Position numbers and translations under genes: made by a program. Below, piece by piece: positions 33,486-43,868 of a DNA stretch of 64,000 bases (positions within the stretch are counted from its first letter, which is position 1; each line of letters begins with the position of its first letter). This DNA comes from Arbacia lixula (lineage: Eukaryota > Echinodermata > Echinoidea > Arbacioida > Arbaciidae): NCBI GenBank assembly GCA_963669155.1, contig OZ022583.1, positions 4,850,658 to 4,914,657 of the forward strand, in the 5' to 3' direction. The notes under the pieces are model-generated. The model searched no databases and was not told where the DNA came from. It saw only the letters and a program-made list of their open reading frames with translations.

Positions 33486-34296
33486 ACTATCCAGGTATGA
33501 AGAAGTTCGTAAAATTTGCAAAAGATAAGCAGTTTCTCAAGGAGAAATCCAACGATTCACTTGCTCTGACAAGTCAGAAAAGGAAGTGGTACTGTTGTAA
33601 ATATGCGTGCGCACATTTATTTTTCAAGAAAAGTATGTGCACCGCGCATTTGTGAAGCGCAATTAGCAATATGCACGTATTTCATTGGTCAAAATTGCGC
33701 TTCTGAATGTACGTACTGCGCAGGAAACCAAATATGGGTAGATAGCTGACGTTTTACGCGAATGAATATTCAAAATGAGGTGCATTTTCGATGAATATTC
33801 AAAATGAGGTGCAATTCGATGAATATTCAGCTTGCGTGAACATTATAACGCAAATTATGAGCACTGCTTGAATGAATGATTGATCGAGTTTAATGTGCAC
33901 AATATTCTAAAATGCGCATGAAAATATTACGAGATATGAGGTAAACTCTGCCTGTGATGCTTCAAAATATTATGTCTAAATATTATTCAAGCCCTGTAAC
34001 ATACACTGTGACAGTAGTCATATGCGCCCGTACATTCATACCAGTATTCCCATGTAAATGGCGTTACATGTATCTCAAACTGTCTGTGACATCATAAAAC
34101 GTTACGCGCACAAGTTTCCATAGAGTTATATCCGTAGCGTACGATCGCGATGGTTGCCGAACACGTAGCAACCGATAGGCATAATAGAGCCATAGGCTAC
34201 ACCCAGTTTATTACTTCATTACTTATACTGAGCGAATATAGTTAACAAGTGATTTACTGATATTTTCCTGGTGAAGTATTGATATATCATCACGGG
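33486..34296. promoter_or_regulatory. Divergent intergenic/promoter region with ATGAATATTCA repeats
   Basis: About 0.8 kb separate the start codons of two head-to-head genes. Three copies of ATGAATATTCA, two followed by AAATGAGGTGCA, lie at about 33761-33830, and there are several CG-containing octamers. No TATA box stands out. Shared promoter use is inference from spacing. Confidence 0.4.
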
Positions 34297-35898
34297 ATGC
34301 ATCTTCGGTCGTCACGCTGTTCGGGCCGAGAGCACAGAAAGATCAAGTTCGAGCAGATTATTCAAAAGGAGGAAAAATGTCTTAAAGGTAGGCTAGTTTA
34401 GTATTATGAATTTTAAGAAAATAAAATTAAATATACGTAACGTTACAGATCTAACAATAAGCGCAGGCATTTGTAAGGAATATTAACTTAGCCAATATAT
34501 ATCAAATATTTAGCCTATGTTTCGTTTTCTGTCCTCATGTTTTTCTGACTTACGTCACTTTTCACTTTTTGTCTTTAACAGCACGTCTGTCATTCAAAAC
34601 TTTAAGACAAATTGTACTTAAACTTTGTGTGAACTGAATGGAATGGGGAGTGGCTAAAAAAACACATTTGTTCTATTTCGCATGCGTTCGTGTGTTGCTG
34701 ACTGTGTGCGTGTATGTGAATGCATATCATTTACTTAAGTTACTTAATTTTAGTTAGGTGTTATTCCCCATGCTTATGTAATATATTGGGGGAATTTACC
34801 ACGGTTGTATTAGTATGTGTCAATCCCCAATTGTTTTTATTTGTATTTTGATCGCTTGGAAAGCATCTAGTTACTGTTTTGAGAATATAACTATGTTGCT
34901 GCTATGCGGTTTAGTCTAGGATGAATCTTTTCTGTGTGCCTCAATAGTAGACGTACATCAGTTGGGTGGAGTTCGTTTTGGGCAAAATCTATATGAATAA
35001 TATAACACCAAACCTGCGTATATCAATCAGCCACCACGTCATATCTGTATATAATATACTCCAGCATGGGAAGTATTGCTTGAATTTCAAGAATCTAAGT
35101 CATTAAAAGATTTATCAAGTACATTATTATCGCTATTCATAATTTATCTACTTCAATGTCAACTGAATCACTTTATACAGTAGTTAAATGGGAAAGTCTT
35201 CTTTTAAACTTTGTCGTGAATAAACGCAGATAATAGTACTATAATAATAGAAACAGATCGCGCAATAATTCGGAAGGGCTGAAACTACGCTGTTTTCGGT
35301 GCTTTTTGTGCAAAAGGGTAATAAATTTTCATAATTTTCCAGAATCACGTCATCATTAGTCAGCTGCAGTCCATTTTAAGGATTGATGAAATAATTTCAT
35401 AAAACCTCTTTAAACCCGGTTGATGTATGAGGTTCAGGAATAGTAATAGAACAGGATGAGGCACAGGAGCATGGAGAGTATGAGGATAAGGAACAGAGTG
35501 AAGGGCAAGAAGACGATTCGAATAAAGACATGGTATACGAAGAGCTAGCTAAGGAGGAGACAATGCCAAAAGAAGAAGATGGTACGAATGAAGACATGGT
35601 ATACGAAGAGCTAGCTAAGAAGGAGACAGTTCCACGAGAACAAGATGATGCGAATGAAGACGTGGTATACGAAGAGCTAGCTAAGAAGGAGACAGTGCTA
35701 CAAGAAGAAGAAGAAGATGATACGAATGAAGACATGGTATACGAAGAGCTAGCTAAGAAGGAGACAGTTCCACGAGAACAAGATGATACGAATGAAGACA
35801 TGGTATACCCCGAACCAGCTATGGATGAAACAGGACCACAAAACGAAGATGACACGAAAGAAAATGTGGTATACGCAGAACCAGCTAAGGAGGAATAG
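34297..35898 (+). CDS. Candidate acidic protein with 22-residue YEEL tandem repeats
   Basis: Exon 2 (35438-35898) encodes an acidic segment followed by five repeats of 22-24 residues of the form M/V-VYEELAKKETVPREQDDTNED, plus a partial sixth, ending TAG. Repeat starts in DNA are 35530, 35596, 35662 (72 bases), 35734, 35800 and 35866. The last two have diverged to YPEPA and YAEPA. The acceptor is GGTTCAG at 35431-35437. A candidate exon 1 is 34297-34387 (ATG, 30 codons, donor GTAGGC), whose phase 1 fits the acceptor exactly and gives about 183 residues. Each YEEL fits Y-x-x-L with acidic residues before it, like tyrosine-based SH2 or sorting signals, but no membrane helix or signal peptide is seen in these two exons. 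Selection on the frame is suggested by repeats remaining multiples of 3. Exon 1 is the weaker part. Confidence 0.45.
35530..35898 (+). repeat. 66-bp coding minisatellite (5.3 units)
   Basis: Units of 66, 66, 72, 66 and 66 bases plus a 33-base partial, all in frame. Central units are nearly identical; outer units have diverged. Confidence 0.85.
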
Positions 35899-35965
35899 GC
35901 AGCTGACTTCAAGAGCACCGCGGAAACGGACAACGAGGAGGTCAATGATGCTGGAAGTGAGATAG

Positions 35966-36450
35966 CATGTGTTTCTTGCAAGAATGTTTGTAATATAATT
36001 TGCCTAAAAGTTACGTTAATGAGCTTTTCGTGTGACAGTTTTGGATAAAATAATTCTGTTACAAGTCCAACTTATTTAGAAAAATGATGAGTAGCAGTAT
36101 TTTCTGGATGAAATAATCTTGTAAGAAAAAAGAAGTGGCATTCAGACATTCAATTTGCTCAGCAGTAACTAGGTCATGTAAGGGAAATCGGTGCATTATA
36201 ACAGTAAAACATCATTTACCTCAGTATGAAATGATTATGTTTATTTGAAATACAAACAAATGTCACACTGAATAATAAAGGAAAGAAAAAAAACATCCAT
36301 ATCATTCTTTACTTAATTTCATTTCGATGCTTTACAATCTCTATATGCACACATTGCTCTATTTATCTATATACTATGAATACGTTTACCCATATATGCA
36401 AATCACTTCTATAAAATCTGCGTATCTCACTTTTTTGCTGTCTAACTATA
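35966..36450. repeat. Left flank segment duplicated at 63228-64000
   Basis: From CTTGCAAGAATGTTTGTAA onward this segment reappears at 63228 with high similarity, for example 'AAAGTTACGTTAATGAGCTT' and 'GAAGTGGCATTC'. It marks a flank shared by both ends of the homeobox array. Confidence 0.75.
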
Positions 36451-36879
36451 TCATTATCTGTATGTCTATATTTCAGTTTCGTCAGTATGCTAAGTATTTC
36501 TATCCAGCTATCTATTCGTATATATCTACCCATGTCTTTCTTCTATCGTTCTTCTATCTTCTATGATTTAGCAACGTTAAAGCGTCATATCAGATTCATG
36601 TCTTCATATCACCTTATTTCGTTACAATAAAATATGAATATTCAATCTATGAATATTCAATATGTGAATATGTGAGAACATATGCTAAATTCTTCTAAAC
36701 AGATTTAGTTGATTGATATTCTGTAAAACTCTCTAAAGAACTCGCAGAGGGATTATTAAACTAAGGGGTCATTGAAGTTGAAATCAGGATCGTATATCCT
36801 CAAGATTTACAGCACTTATCACTGAAATGAAAAGAGCTATGACCAAACAATAGAAACGCACCGCACATTTAACAAAAGG

Positions 36880-37228
36880 TCGTTTATCTATTCCTATTTA
36901 GCACTGCTTTGGCGGAAGTTTCTAAAAGCCGAGACCGTTGGTAATCAGTTGGATACCGCTGCTGTGTCTTCTTATCAAAAGGAAGCCGACCGGGTATCTT
37001 TTGTTGCTCCAATGTCCTAATCTCATTGGTTTAACGGATTGCCCAATCAGGGAGTTGGGAGCGGGAAAGCTGACATCGTTTTAAAAAGACTGTTTTTTCA
37101 GTCAATCCTAATCATTCGACATTAGCTGTTTAATCTTTTAACAGACATTCCTGCTCACCCTGTCTTAACCGAACAGCATCCAAGACTAGTTAATCAACTT
37201 ATTTAACTTACGCTAAACACAGAGGACG
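36880..37228 (+). promoter_or_regulatory. A1 promoter region with conserved block
   Basis: Contains the block GGCGGAAGTTTCTAAAAGCC...TACCGCTGCTGTGTCTTCTTATCAAAAGGAA (36911-36995), which matches the C-type and, more loosely, the B-type promoters. It is followed by TCTCATTGG (inverted CCAAT) and CGGATTGCCCAATCAGGGAG. A TTTAAAAAG stretch lies at about 37080 and the block TCCTAATCATTCGACATTAG at about 37106. TAATC-type sites are possible Otx-like sites; Otx and beta-catenin/Tcf are published inputs of pmar1, and binding here is inference. Confidence 0.5.
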
Positions 37229-38001
37229 ATGGCCAACCCGACATCGAGCATCCAGCTATCATTGCCCAAGTCGACCTCCAAGTACTCTCGGCGTCGGCGT
37301 CCAACTGTGTTTAGCGGCTATCAGCTGGCAGTTTTGGGAGCCGAGTTCAACGTCAACCAGTACCCTGGTATCTTTACAAGAGAACGGCTGGCCGAGAGTC
37401 TACAACTCAGCGATCACGTAATACTGGTACGTTAATTACAATGACTATTTCCTCGATACCATAATACTATTAAAATTAAACATACATTATGTAAGTACTG
37501 GTTGACATTTATTTCTAACACAAACTTACTTTTCTTCTTTCATCCTTTCTTTCAACTCAGAACTGGTTCCAAAACCGTCGTTCACGTCTTCGACGAGCTG
37601 CCCTCAAGTCACTCTCATCTCGGTCATCCACCGTGGAGGACGTAACTAGCATCAGTCGAAAGCGTCAATCTCCATGCCACGCCGATGACATCGAGCCGTC
37701 GACACCACCCAGCAAGAGGCTCGCTGGTATTTCTCCAGCTCTGTCTGTGGACTATCTTTCGTGTAGCAGTACATCGACGTGGCATTCATCAACGCCACAA
37801 TCGTGCTTCCAGCGGATACCATCACCTGATTCGCATAGCGCCACCACCAGTCCGCTGATGTCGGTAGACTTTCTCTCTCGTAGCAGCCGCTCCCCTTCTC
37901 CTCCGTTGACATCCAGCTACAGAGTGGGGAGTCTCCACGGCACACCGTCATCGTTCTACGGATTGCTTGGACACCCGTACACCTACGTCTCGTACTTCTG
38001 A
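37229..38001 (+). CDS. pmar1: A1: paired-class homeobox gene, pmar1/micro1/hbox12 family
   Basis: Two exons, 37229-37426 and 37561-38001, give 212 residues; the ATG has A at -3 and G at +4. Residues 21-80 form a homeodomain (F8, YP at 25-26, WFQNRR at 48-53, Gln50), and the intron falls between homeodomain codons 46 and 47, as is usual for the paired class. Positions 46-47 are Leu-Asn rather than Gln-Val. The N-terminal SIQLSLP resembles an eh1 repressor motif. Two serine-rich repeats, SVDYLSCSS (128-136) and SVDFLSRSS (167-175), and a YTYVSYF C-terminus follow. Pmar1/Micro1 is a repressor that triggers micromere fate by silencing another repressor; that role is known for the family and inferred here. 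ATTAAA at 38100 is a likely poly(A) signal. Confidence 0.85.
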
Positions 38002-39470
38002 TCGTGCACGGCACTTATTGAACTTGAAGAAATATTGGGGCCATCGTATTTGTTTTTCTCAAATATACACGTTACACTAACAGTGATGTATCTATGTTAA
38101 TTAAAATGATGTTGCACATTACATGATATCGTCGATTTGACTTTGATTTCTGTCTGTAGTTTACTTAACTATTTGCAAGTCTGGTTAGTGTTGGCAATGA
38201 GCATGATGAGTGAAGAGAAATAGCTATATGATCGGAGTAATTATGTTCAAGAGAAAGGTTTCATACCCATTAATATTCCCTTTCTCCTTAAAATACCCTT
38301 TTCGCTGATAAACTTTTTTTTTCGTAACCATCTTTTCTTTCTCGCATATACTATGTTGTCTCCGCTTTTACTGTCTATTACTTTATCTACAACGTGATCT
38401 TCTCTTTCAGACTCTTTTCTCCCCCCTCTGTCTTTCTTTCTCCCACACACCTTCACAGTTTTATACACCCATGAAAACACACATACATACACACATTTCT
38501 CCCTCCTTTAGTCCATTTACTCTGTCTTTTCTCATGCTACATGTATATTCCTTTTCCGCTATAGTATATGTAACTTTGTCTACATACTTTCTTTGCATGT
38601 CCATCTTCCTATCTATCTACGTATACTAGGCCTACCTTTCTCTCTCTCGCTTATAAATTACACCACTTCTATCTCTCCTTTTATTAAGAGACCAAAAACA
38701 CACATACTCTTTCTTATCACCTTCCTCTTTTCTGGAAGTAATTATTGGAGGCATCTCGATTAAGCACAAAGCAATGTCGTAATGTGAAGGGGAAAAGTAA
38801 TCAATGATCCTCTCTGTCTATCTTCCTTCTTCTGTCCCTTTATCTCTGCCTATTTGTATGTGTACCTTATCATACCCCAGTCTCTCTTTCTGTCTATCCA
38901 TACATCTGTCAATGTACCCTAACGCCACTAAACACCCCGCCCCCTAAAACAAATAAAAGAGAACAAATGGATGAGAATAACTGAAAAAAATGTAAATAAC
39001 TAAACAAACAAACAAACAAAAACATCAAAAGCTGTGATAAACTGGCTCCGATATATAGCTACATTTCACTGTCTCCGTCACAAGTACAGAAACCCTCAAA
39101 GATATATTAGTATACATGTGCAAAGTTACACGCACATGAGTCAAACTCAAACTGGTGGATAATAAGTAAAGTTCACTTCGTCGACTAATGACTTGATACT
39201 CGAAATTCTGATGATTACTTAGTGTCTACTTTTCTCTTGTTGAGACTTGTAAGAGGATATACACTGCAGATAGATATCATGATCAATTCATATTTTGTAA
39301 AAAGAAGACATTTCGGTAACATTGATTGACAGATCCATCAAAAGTGATGAAGATCTGATCAAGCGATCACTGGGCTATTTATTCTACAAAGAATGAAGGG
39401 GCGATCGTTAAGCTGAAAGAATGTCCTAAAGATTTGACCGGACTTTCATCCAACATTGAGACACAGCACA
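38002..39470. other. A1-B1 intergenic spacer, pyrimidine-rich
   Basis: Contains the A1 3' UTR and T/C-rich sequence with TCTCTC and ATACACAC tracts. The same spacer follows A2 (45997-47430) and A3 (58696-60140) at high similarity. I see no gene in it. Confidence 0.7.
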
Positions 39471-39846
39471 CCAATAACAACACGCCGTTTAATCTATTCA
39501 TTGGTTTGCAGCAGATTACCGCACGGTTCTGAAAGACACCGCCGCGGCGGTCAAACGGCGCACGGCAGTACTCGTTGATCAAAAGAATGCTTCCCGCTCT
39601 TCTATTGATCTTCATTCTCCTTATCTGATTCGCTACAACTATTAGCCAATAACGGATTATTTTCGCAAACTATTTAGAAGCGTCATAAGTGGATCTCTAG
39701 GATATTGCTCCCAGAACATCACTAATCTTGGCCATCGTTTTTAAGTCTCTCCCGCTCTGCAAAACAACAAGCTAAATCGAACGCCGTTATATCAGACCCG
39801 TCATTTGATTCATATTGTACATTTACAGCCACAACATCTTATCGCG
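39471..39846 (+). promoter_or_regulatory. B1 promoter region
   Basis: Highly conserved among B1-B4: AATCTATTCATTGGTTTGCA, GACACCGCCGCGGCGGTCAA, CGTTGATCAAAAGAATGC, then AGCCAATAACGGATTATTTT and 'CATCACTAATCTTGGCCATC' before the ATG. It shares the order 'CATTGG / ACACCGCCGCGG / TTGATNAAAAG' with the C-type promoter. The GATCAAAAG sequence is near a Tcf site and GGATTA near an Otx site; neither is proven. Confidence 0.5.
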
Positions 39847-40470
39847 ATGTCGATGCAAAGGAGGCCTGTTCTCCCGGCACGGAGACCGCTGCGCCTCCCG
39901 TTGCAGACGGCTTTTACTAAGTCACAGCTTGAGACTCTCGAAGCTGAATTCAGAAGGGACCAGTACCCCGATATCAAGACGAGAGACCGACTAGCAGGTT
40001 CCCTCAGACTCAACAACTTAATCATTCATGTAAGCAGAGATTTGATTTAATCTCACCAAGTTTCCTCTTATTCTTTGAGATGAAGAATCAAATATTTAGT
40101 ACTTAAAATAAAATGATGTTTCCACGTTATTTACGATTTTGTATCTATTTTCCTCATGTAATTTTAGATATGGTTCCAGAAACGTCGAAAATCTTCAGGT
40201 TCCATCGAACAGTCTACACACCCATCTATGTCCATTGGCCGTCCTTCACCCAGCAGTCCGTCGACAACCCAAGTAGTACCGTCATCGCCACCCGCATCAT
40301 TCTCGCCGGGCGCCACCACCAGTCCGCTGATGTCGGTAGAGTTTCTCTCTCGTAGCAGCCGCTCCCCTTCTCCGTTTCCATCCAGTCACAGAGTGGGGAG
40401 TCTCCACGACACACCGTCATCGTCCTACGCATCGCTTAGTCACGCCTACACCTACGTCTCGTACTTCTGA
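39847..40470 (+). CDS. B1: short pmar1-like homeobox gene with Lys51 homeodomain
   Basis: Exons 39847-40029 and 40168-40470 give 161 residues. The homeodomain (residues 16-75) keeps F8, the YP pair, LAGSL and WFQ, but helix 3 reads IWFQKRRKS: the near-invariant Asn51 that reads the TAAT adenine is Lys, and Arg5 is Gln. The basic stretch after helix 3 is cut short. The C-terminal part keeps only one serine-rich repeat (SVEFLSRSS, 117-125) and ends YTYVSYF like A and C. The N-terminal eh1-like motif of A and C is absent. The frame and splice sites are intact in all four B copies, so this is a maintained sub-family, either with altered or lost DNA binding or acting by protein contact. It could correspond to a described phb/pmar1 paralog; I cannot assign which. 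Confidence 0.75.
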
Positions 40471-41118
40471 TCCTGTATAGCTCGATCGAACCATGGACCC
40501 TACCACGAATGATCGAACTTTTAAAATCTTGATGCTCTGATTTTGTTCCATTGAAGTTGATCTTAATACGTGATGGTAATGTGGATTAAACTACTATTGC
40601 ATATCTAAATCGGGTTCTCCAAAGTACATTCTTTGTGTTTGTTACTTAATGTGTGGGTCATGAGAAATGTGTAAGTGCAGATATAGATGATAATGAGAGA
40701 AGGATGTTGTTTCAAGAAAGATAAAGTAATTACACGCCTTCGCACATACACACTAAGTTTGAAAACAATATTTCATCAAACTTCTTTCTTTCACTTCAAA
40801 AAGTATTTGTCTCTTCGTCTGTATGCCACACACACACACACACACATACTCTCTCTGTCGTTATCTCTCTCTTATTCCTTCTTTCCTCTCTCCCTCTCTC
40901 CCACTACGTCTTCATCTGTTTATATGTCTTTTCTCTCCTTTTCTCCGTCTCTGTCTCTGTCTCTCTCTCCCTCTCTCTGTTTCACGCCATAACGTCACAC
41001 ACATACTCACTTTGTCGTTCTATCTCTCCTGCCCCCACCTTCCCGCCACACATACACACAAAAAGCACACACATACACACATATATAATTATATATACAC
41101 ACACATAAACACACATAA

Positions 41119-41182
41119 AGCACACCGTCATCGTTCCACGCATCGCTTAGTCACGCCAACACCTATACGTCTCGTACTTTTG
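41119..41182 (+). pseudogene. Orphan copy of the exon-2 3' end
   Basis: Matches the end of the B/C exon 2 (CACACCGTCATCGTTC, CATCGCTTAGTCACGCC, CGTCTCGTACTTTTGATCCT). An indel breaks the frame relative to the gene. It is preceded by a CACATAAAGCACACC junction, not by homeobox sequence. Confidence 0.75.
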
Positions 41183-41507
41183 ATCCTGTCATAATTATCA
41201 ATTGCAAGTTGTTGTTGTTTTTTTTTGCTTAGTACCATGAGCAATATGTGCGAGTGCAAATAAACATGGTCATGAGCAGGAATATTGTTATCGCAATGTG
41301 GAATTATCATACAACGTCGCACAGACATGTACAGTATAATGCACATGGGCACAGTATTCGTCAAACATGCTTTCTTCCCTTTGTTTAACTTCGAATTACA
41401 TTTTCCTCTTTATATATCTCTCCCCTTTAGTTTATTTGCCTTTAACACCACCTTCTCACTGAACTAGAAAGAACCACTTCTCCCCTTATTTCTGTCTTGC
41501 CCCCTCC

Positions 41508-41518
<11 letters not shown>

Positions 41519-41566
<48 letters not shown>
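41519..41566 (+). repeat. (TC)24 microsatellite
   Basis: Uninterrupted TC repeats after a C-run. Confidence 0.9.
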
Positions 41567-41568
<2 letters not shown>

Positions 41569-42050
41569 CATGACAATATGGGTGAAAATTCACGTATGTC
41601 TTCCCCGCTCTCATTACCCGATTCGGTAGAGTCTATAGCCTAACGAACCACGCATTGTGATAACCAATGATTGACAACTTGCAAACACTTTTCAAATCTT
41701 GACAGAGTGATCATTATATTAATTATTCTAAACATTTGAAAAACGATTACTAGGTGGGTATGGTCATGATATTACGATCACTGTAAATGTTCTGTAGATT
41801 TGAAAGAGCCATAACCATGATCAGCAACCAATAACACGCACTACTAATCTAATAATGAGTCATTAAAGAATGCATTGAGAAACGGTGCTCACTTGACTAA
41901 TTATTTAAACGAATTGAAAAGACAGAATATCCTTAAGATTAATAGCAGTATTCACTTAAGTTTGTTTAAATGATCTGAAAGAACCTTCACCAAACAATAA
42001 AACAGACCGGCCCCTTAAAGAGACACATTCAATCTACTCTTCTGCTCGCA

Positions 42051-42363
42051 TCACTTGGGCGGAAGTTTCTAAGAGACACCGCTGGCAAACGGTTTAGTAC
42101 CGCCGCGGCGTCTTCTTGATTAAAAGGAATCAGACGCGCTTCTTTTGTTCCTTCAATCTCATAATCTCATTGGCTTAAGGGATTGCCCAACCAGGGAGTT
42201 GGAAGCAGGAGAACTGACAGAGTTTAAAGAAGACTTCTAAACTGTTTTCAGCTATTCCTAATCATTCGACATTAGCTGTTCAATAATTAAACACACTCTT
42301 TCACGCTTAATCGAGCAGTATCGAGATTAGAATTCAGACTTATTTAACCAGTCAAAAAATACG
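42051..42363 (+). promoter_or_regulatory. C1 promoter region
   Basis: Holds GGCGGAAGTTTCTAAGAGAC, GTACCGCCGCGGCGTCTTCT, TTGATTAAAAGGAATCAGAC, TCTCATTGGCTTAAGGGATT and TCCTAATCATTCGACATTAG, in the same order and spacing as upstream of A1. The C2 promoter (50480-50804) is nearly identical. Confidence 0.5.
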
Positions 42364-43490
42364 ATGGCCAACTTGATGTCGATCACCCACCTACCATTGC
42401 CCAAATCGACCTTCAAGCGGCCTCTGCGTCGACGTGCAACAGTGTTTAGCGAATATCAACTCGATGTTCTGGAGACCGAGTTTAACGTCAACCAGTACCC
42501 TGGCATCGCTACACGAGAACGGCTGGCTGACAGTCTACAACTCGGAGAAGACAGAATTCAGGTACAAATTTAGAGATCACCTTTACACGGTGAACCGCTA
42601 TGTGCTGTAAACCGGTAACCAAAGTGCAGAATATGTTTCCAAATACTACATTAAAATCGGGGATACTCCTTTTTTGAAAAAAAAAATAGACGTCTGGCTA
42701 AGTCAACATAGCATTTCCCGGTAACATTTCTTGATTATGACTGGCACTTCATAAAAAAAAAAAAAACACTACCCTCCATTCGGAAATGCGCAGTGGGCGT
42801 GGTCAAAACCTAATTTACATTAGGAGCGTACTAGGAGAGCATTCTGGAATACCAATTTATGCTCTCCTAGGCGCCTTCAAACTTGGGGATTTTGAAGAAA
42901 AGTTAGGAGGGATTTCGGAATACCTCCCCCCCACCCCCTACACACACACAGTTTGCTGCCGAATTTAACATGATAATTTAACGACAGTCCCTCACATTAC
43001 GATTTGTTCACGTTCGTTAACGTAAGCTTATTGCTCGTCTTCCCCAACACAGGTCTGGTTCCAAAACCGTCGTTCACGTCTTCGACGAGCTTCCCTCAAG
43101 TCTCTCTCATCTCGATCATCCCGTAAGGACGACATCACTAGCGTCAGTCGAAAGCGGCGATCTCCGTGCGACATTGATGGTATCGAGCAGTCGACACCGC
43201 CCAGCAAGAAGTCCGCTGTCGTTTCTCCAGCCATGTCTGTGGACTTGCTTTCTCGCAGTAGTCGATCGACATCGCATCCATCAACGCCATCATCCTCCCT
43301 TCAAATGGCGTCATCCACGGAAACGCAAAGCGCCACCATCAGTCCGCTGATGTCGGTAGAGTTTCTCTCTCGTAGCAGCCGCTCCCCTTCTCCGTTCACA
43401 TCCAGTTACAGAGTGGGGAGTCTCCAAGGCACACCGTCATCGTTCTACGCATCGCTTAGTCACGCCTACACCTACGTCTCGTACTTTTGA
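42364..43490 (+). CDS. pmar1: C1: paired-class homeobox gene, pmar1/micro1/hbox12 family
   Basis: Exons 42364-42561 and 43053-43490 give 211 residues. The homeodomain (21-80) has the canonical recognition helix RIQVWFQNRRSRLRR with Val47, Gln50 and Asn51, so this is the sub-family with the most standard DNA-binding residues. The N-terminal SITHLPLP is eh1-like. Serine-rich repeats are SVDLLSRSS (128-136) and SVEFLSRSS (167-175), then YTYVSYF. The 491-base intron carries a TTAGGAG-type interspersed repeat (about 42770-42930). The last ~170 coding bases are almost identical to those of the B genes, while the upstream half of exon 2 is C-specific. ATTAAA at 43580 is a likely poly(A) signal. Orthology with pmar1 versus a sister paralog is not settled. 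Confidence 0.82.
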
Positions 43491-43824
43491 TCCTGCATAG
43501 CTCAATCGCACCTTTGACCCTGCCACGAATGATCGAACTTTTGAAATCTGATTTTGTTCCATTGAAGATGGTGATGTGAATTAAACTTTTATTGCATATC
43601 TGAGTTGTTTTTTTCTATGTAAATTCATTTGTGTTAGTTACTTAATGTGTGAGTCATGGATATAATATGTAAGTGCAGATATAAACGATAATGAGAGAAG
43701 GATGTTTCAAGATGAAGTAATAACACGCCTTCACACATAGACACTAGGTTTGAAATTGATATTTCATCAACATTCTTTCTTTTCTTCTTCCACTTCGAAT
43801 CGTACATTTCTCTTCATCTGCATG

Positions 43825-43868
<44 letters not shown>

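Larger units (their letters stand above)
40471..42050. other. B1-C1 spacer with microsatellites and an exon-2 tail copy
   Basis: 3' UTR (ATTAAA at 40585), CACACA and TCTCTC tracts, (TC)n at 41519-41566, and at 41119-41182 a copy of the last ~65 coding bases of exon 2 ('CACACCGTCATCGTTCCACG' through the CGTACTTTTGA stop). The rest is AT-rich with no gene. Confidence 0.7.

Noticed and set aside
35397-35981. 194-residue serine-rich open frame on the minus strand
   Set aside because: It is the exact antisense of the acidic 66-bp repeats. Its serine runs come from GAA/GAG-rich codons on the other strand, and the plus-strand frame has the phase-matched splice junction.
37652-38014. 120-residue minus-strand open frame opposite A1 exon 2 (also opposite A2, A3, B and C exons)
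   Set aside because: It is a shadow of the serine-rich coding sequence; the plus-strand frame has the homeodomain and conserved splice sites.
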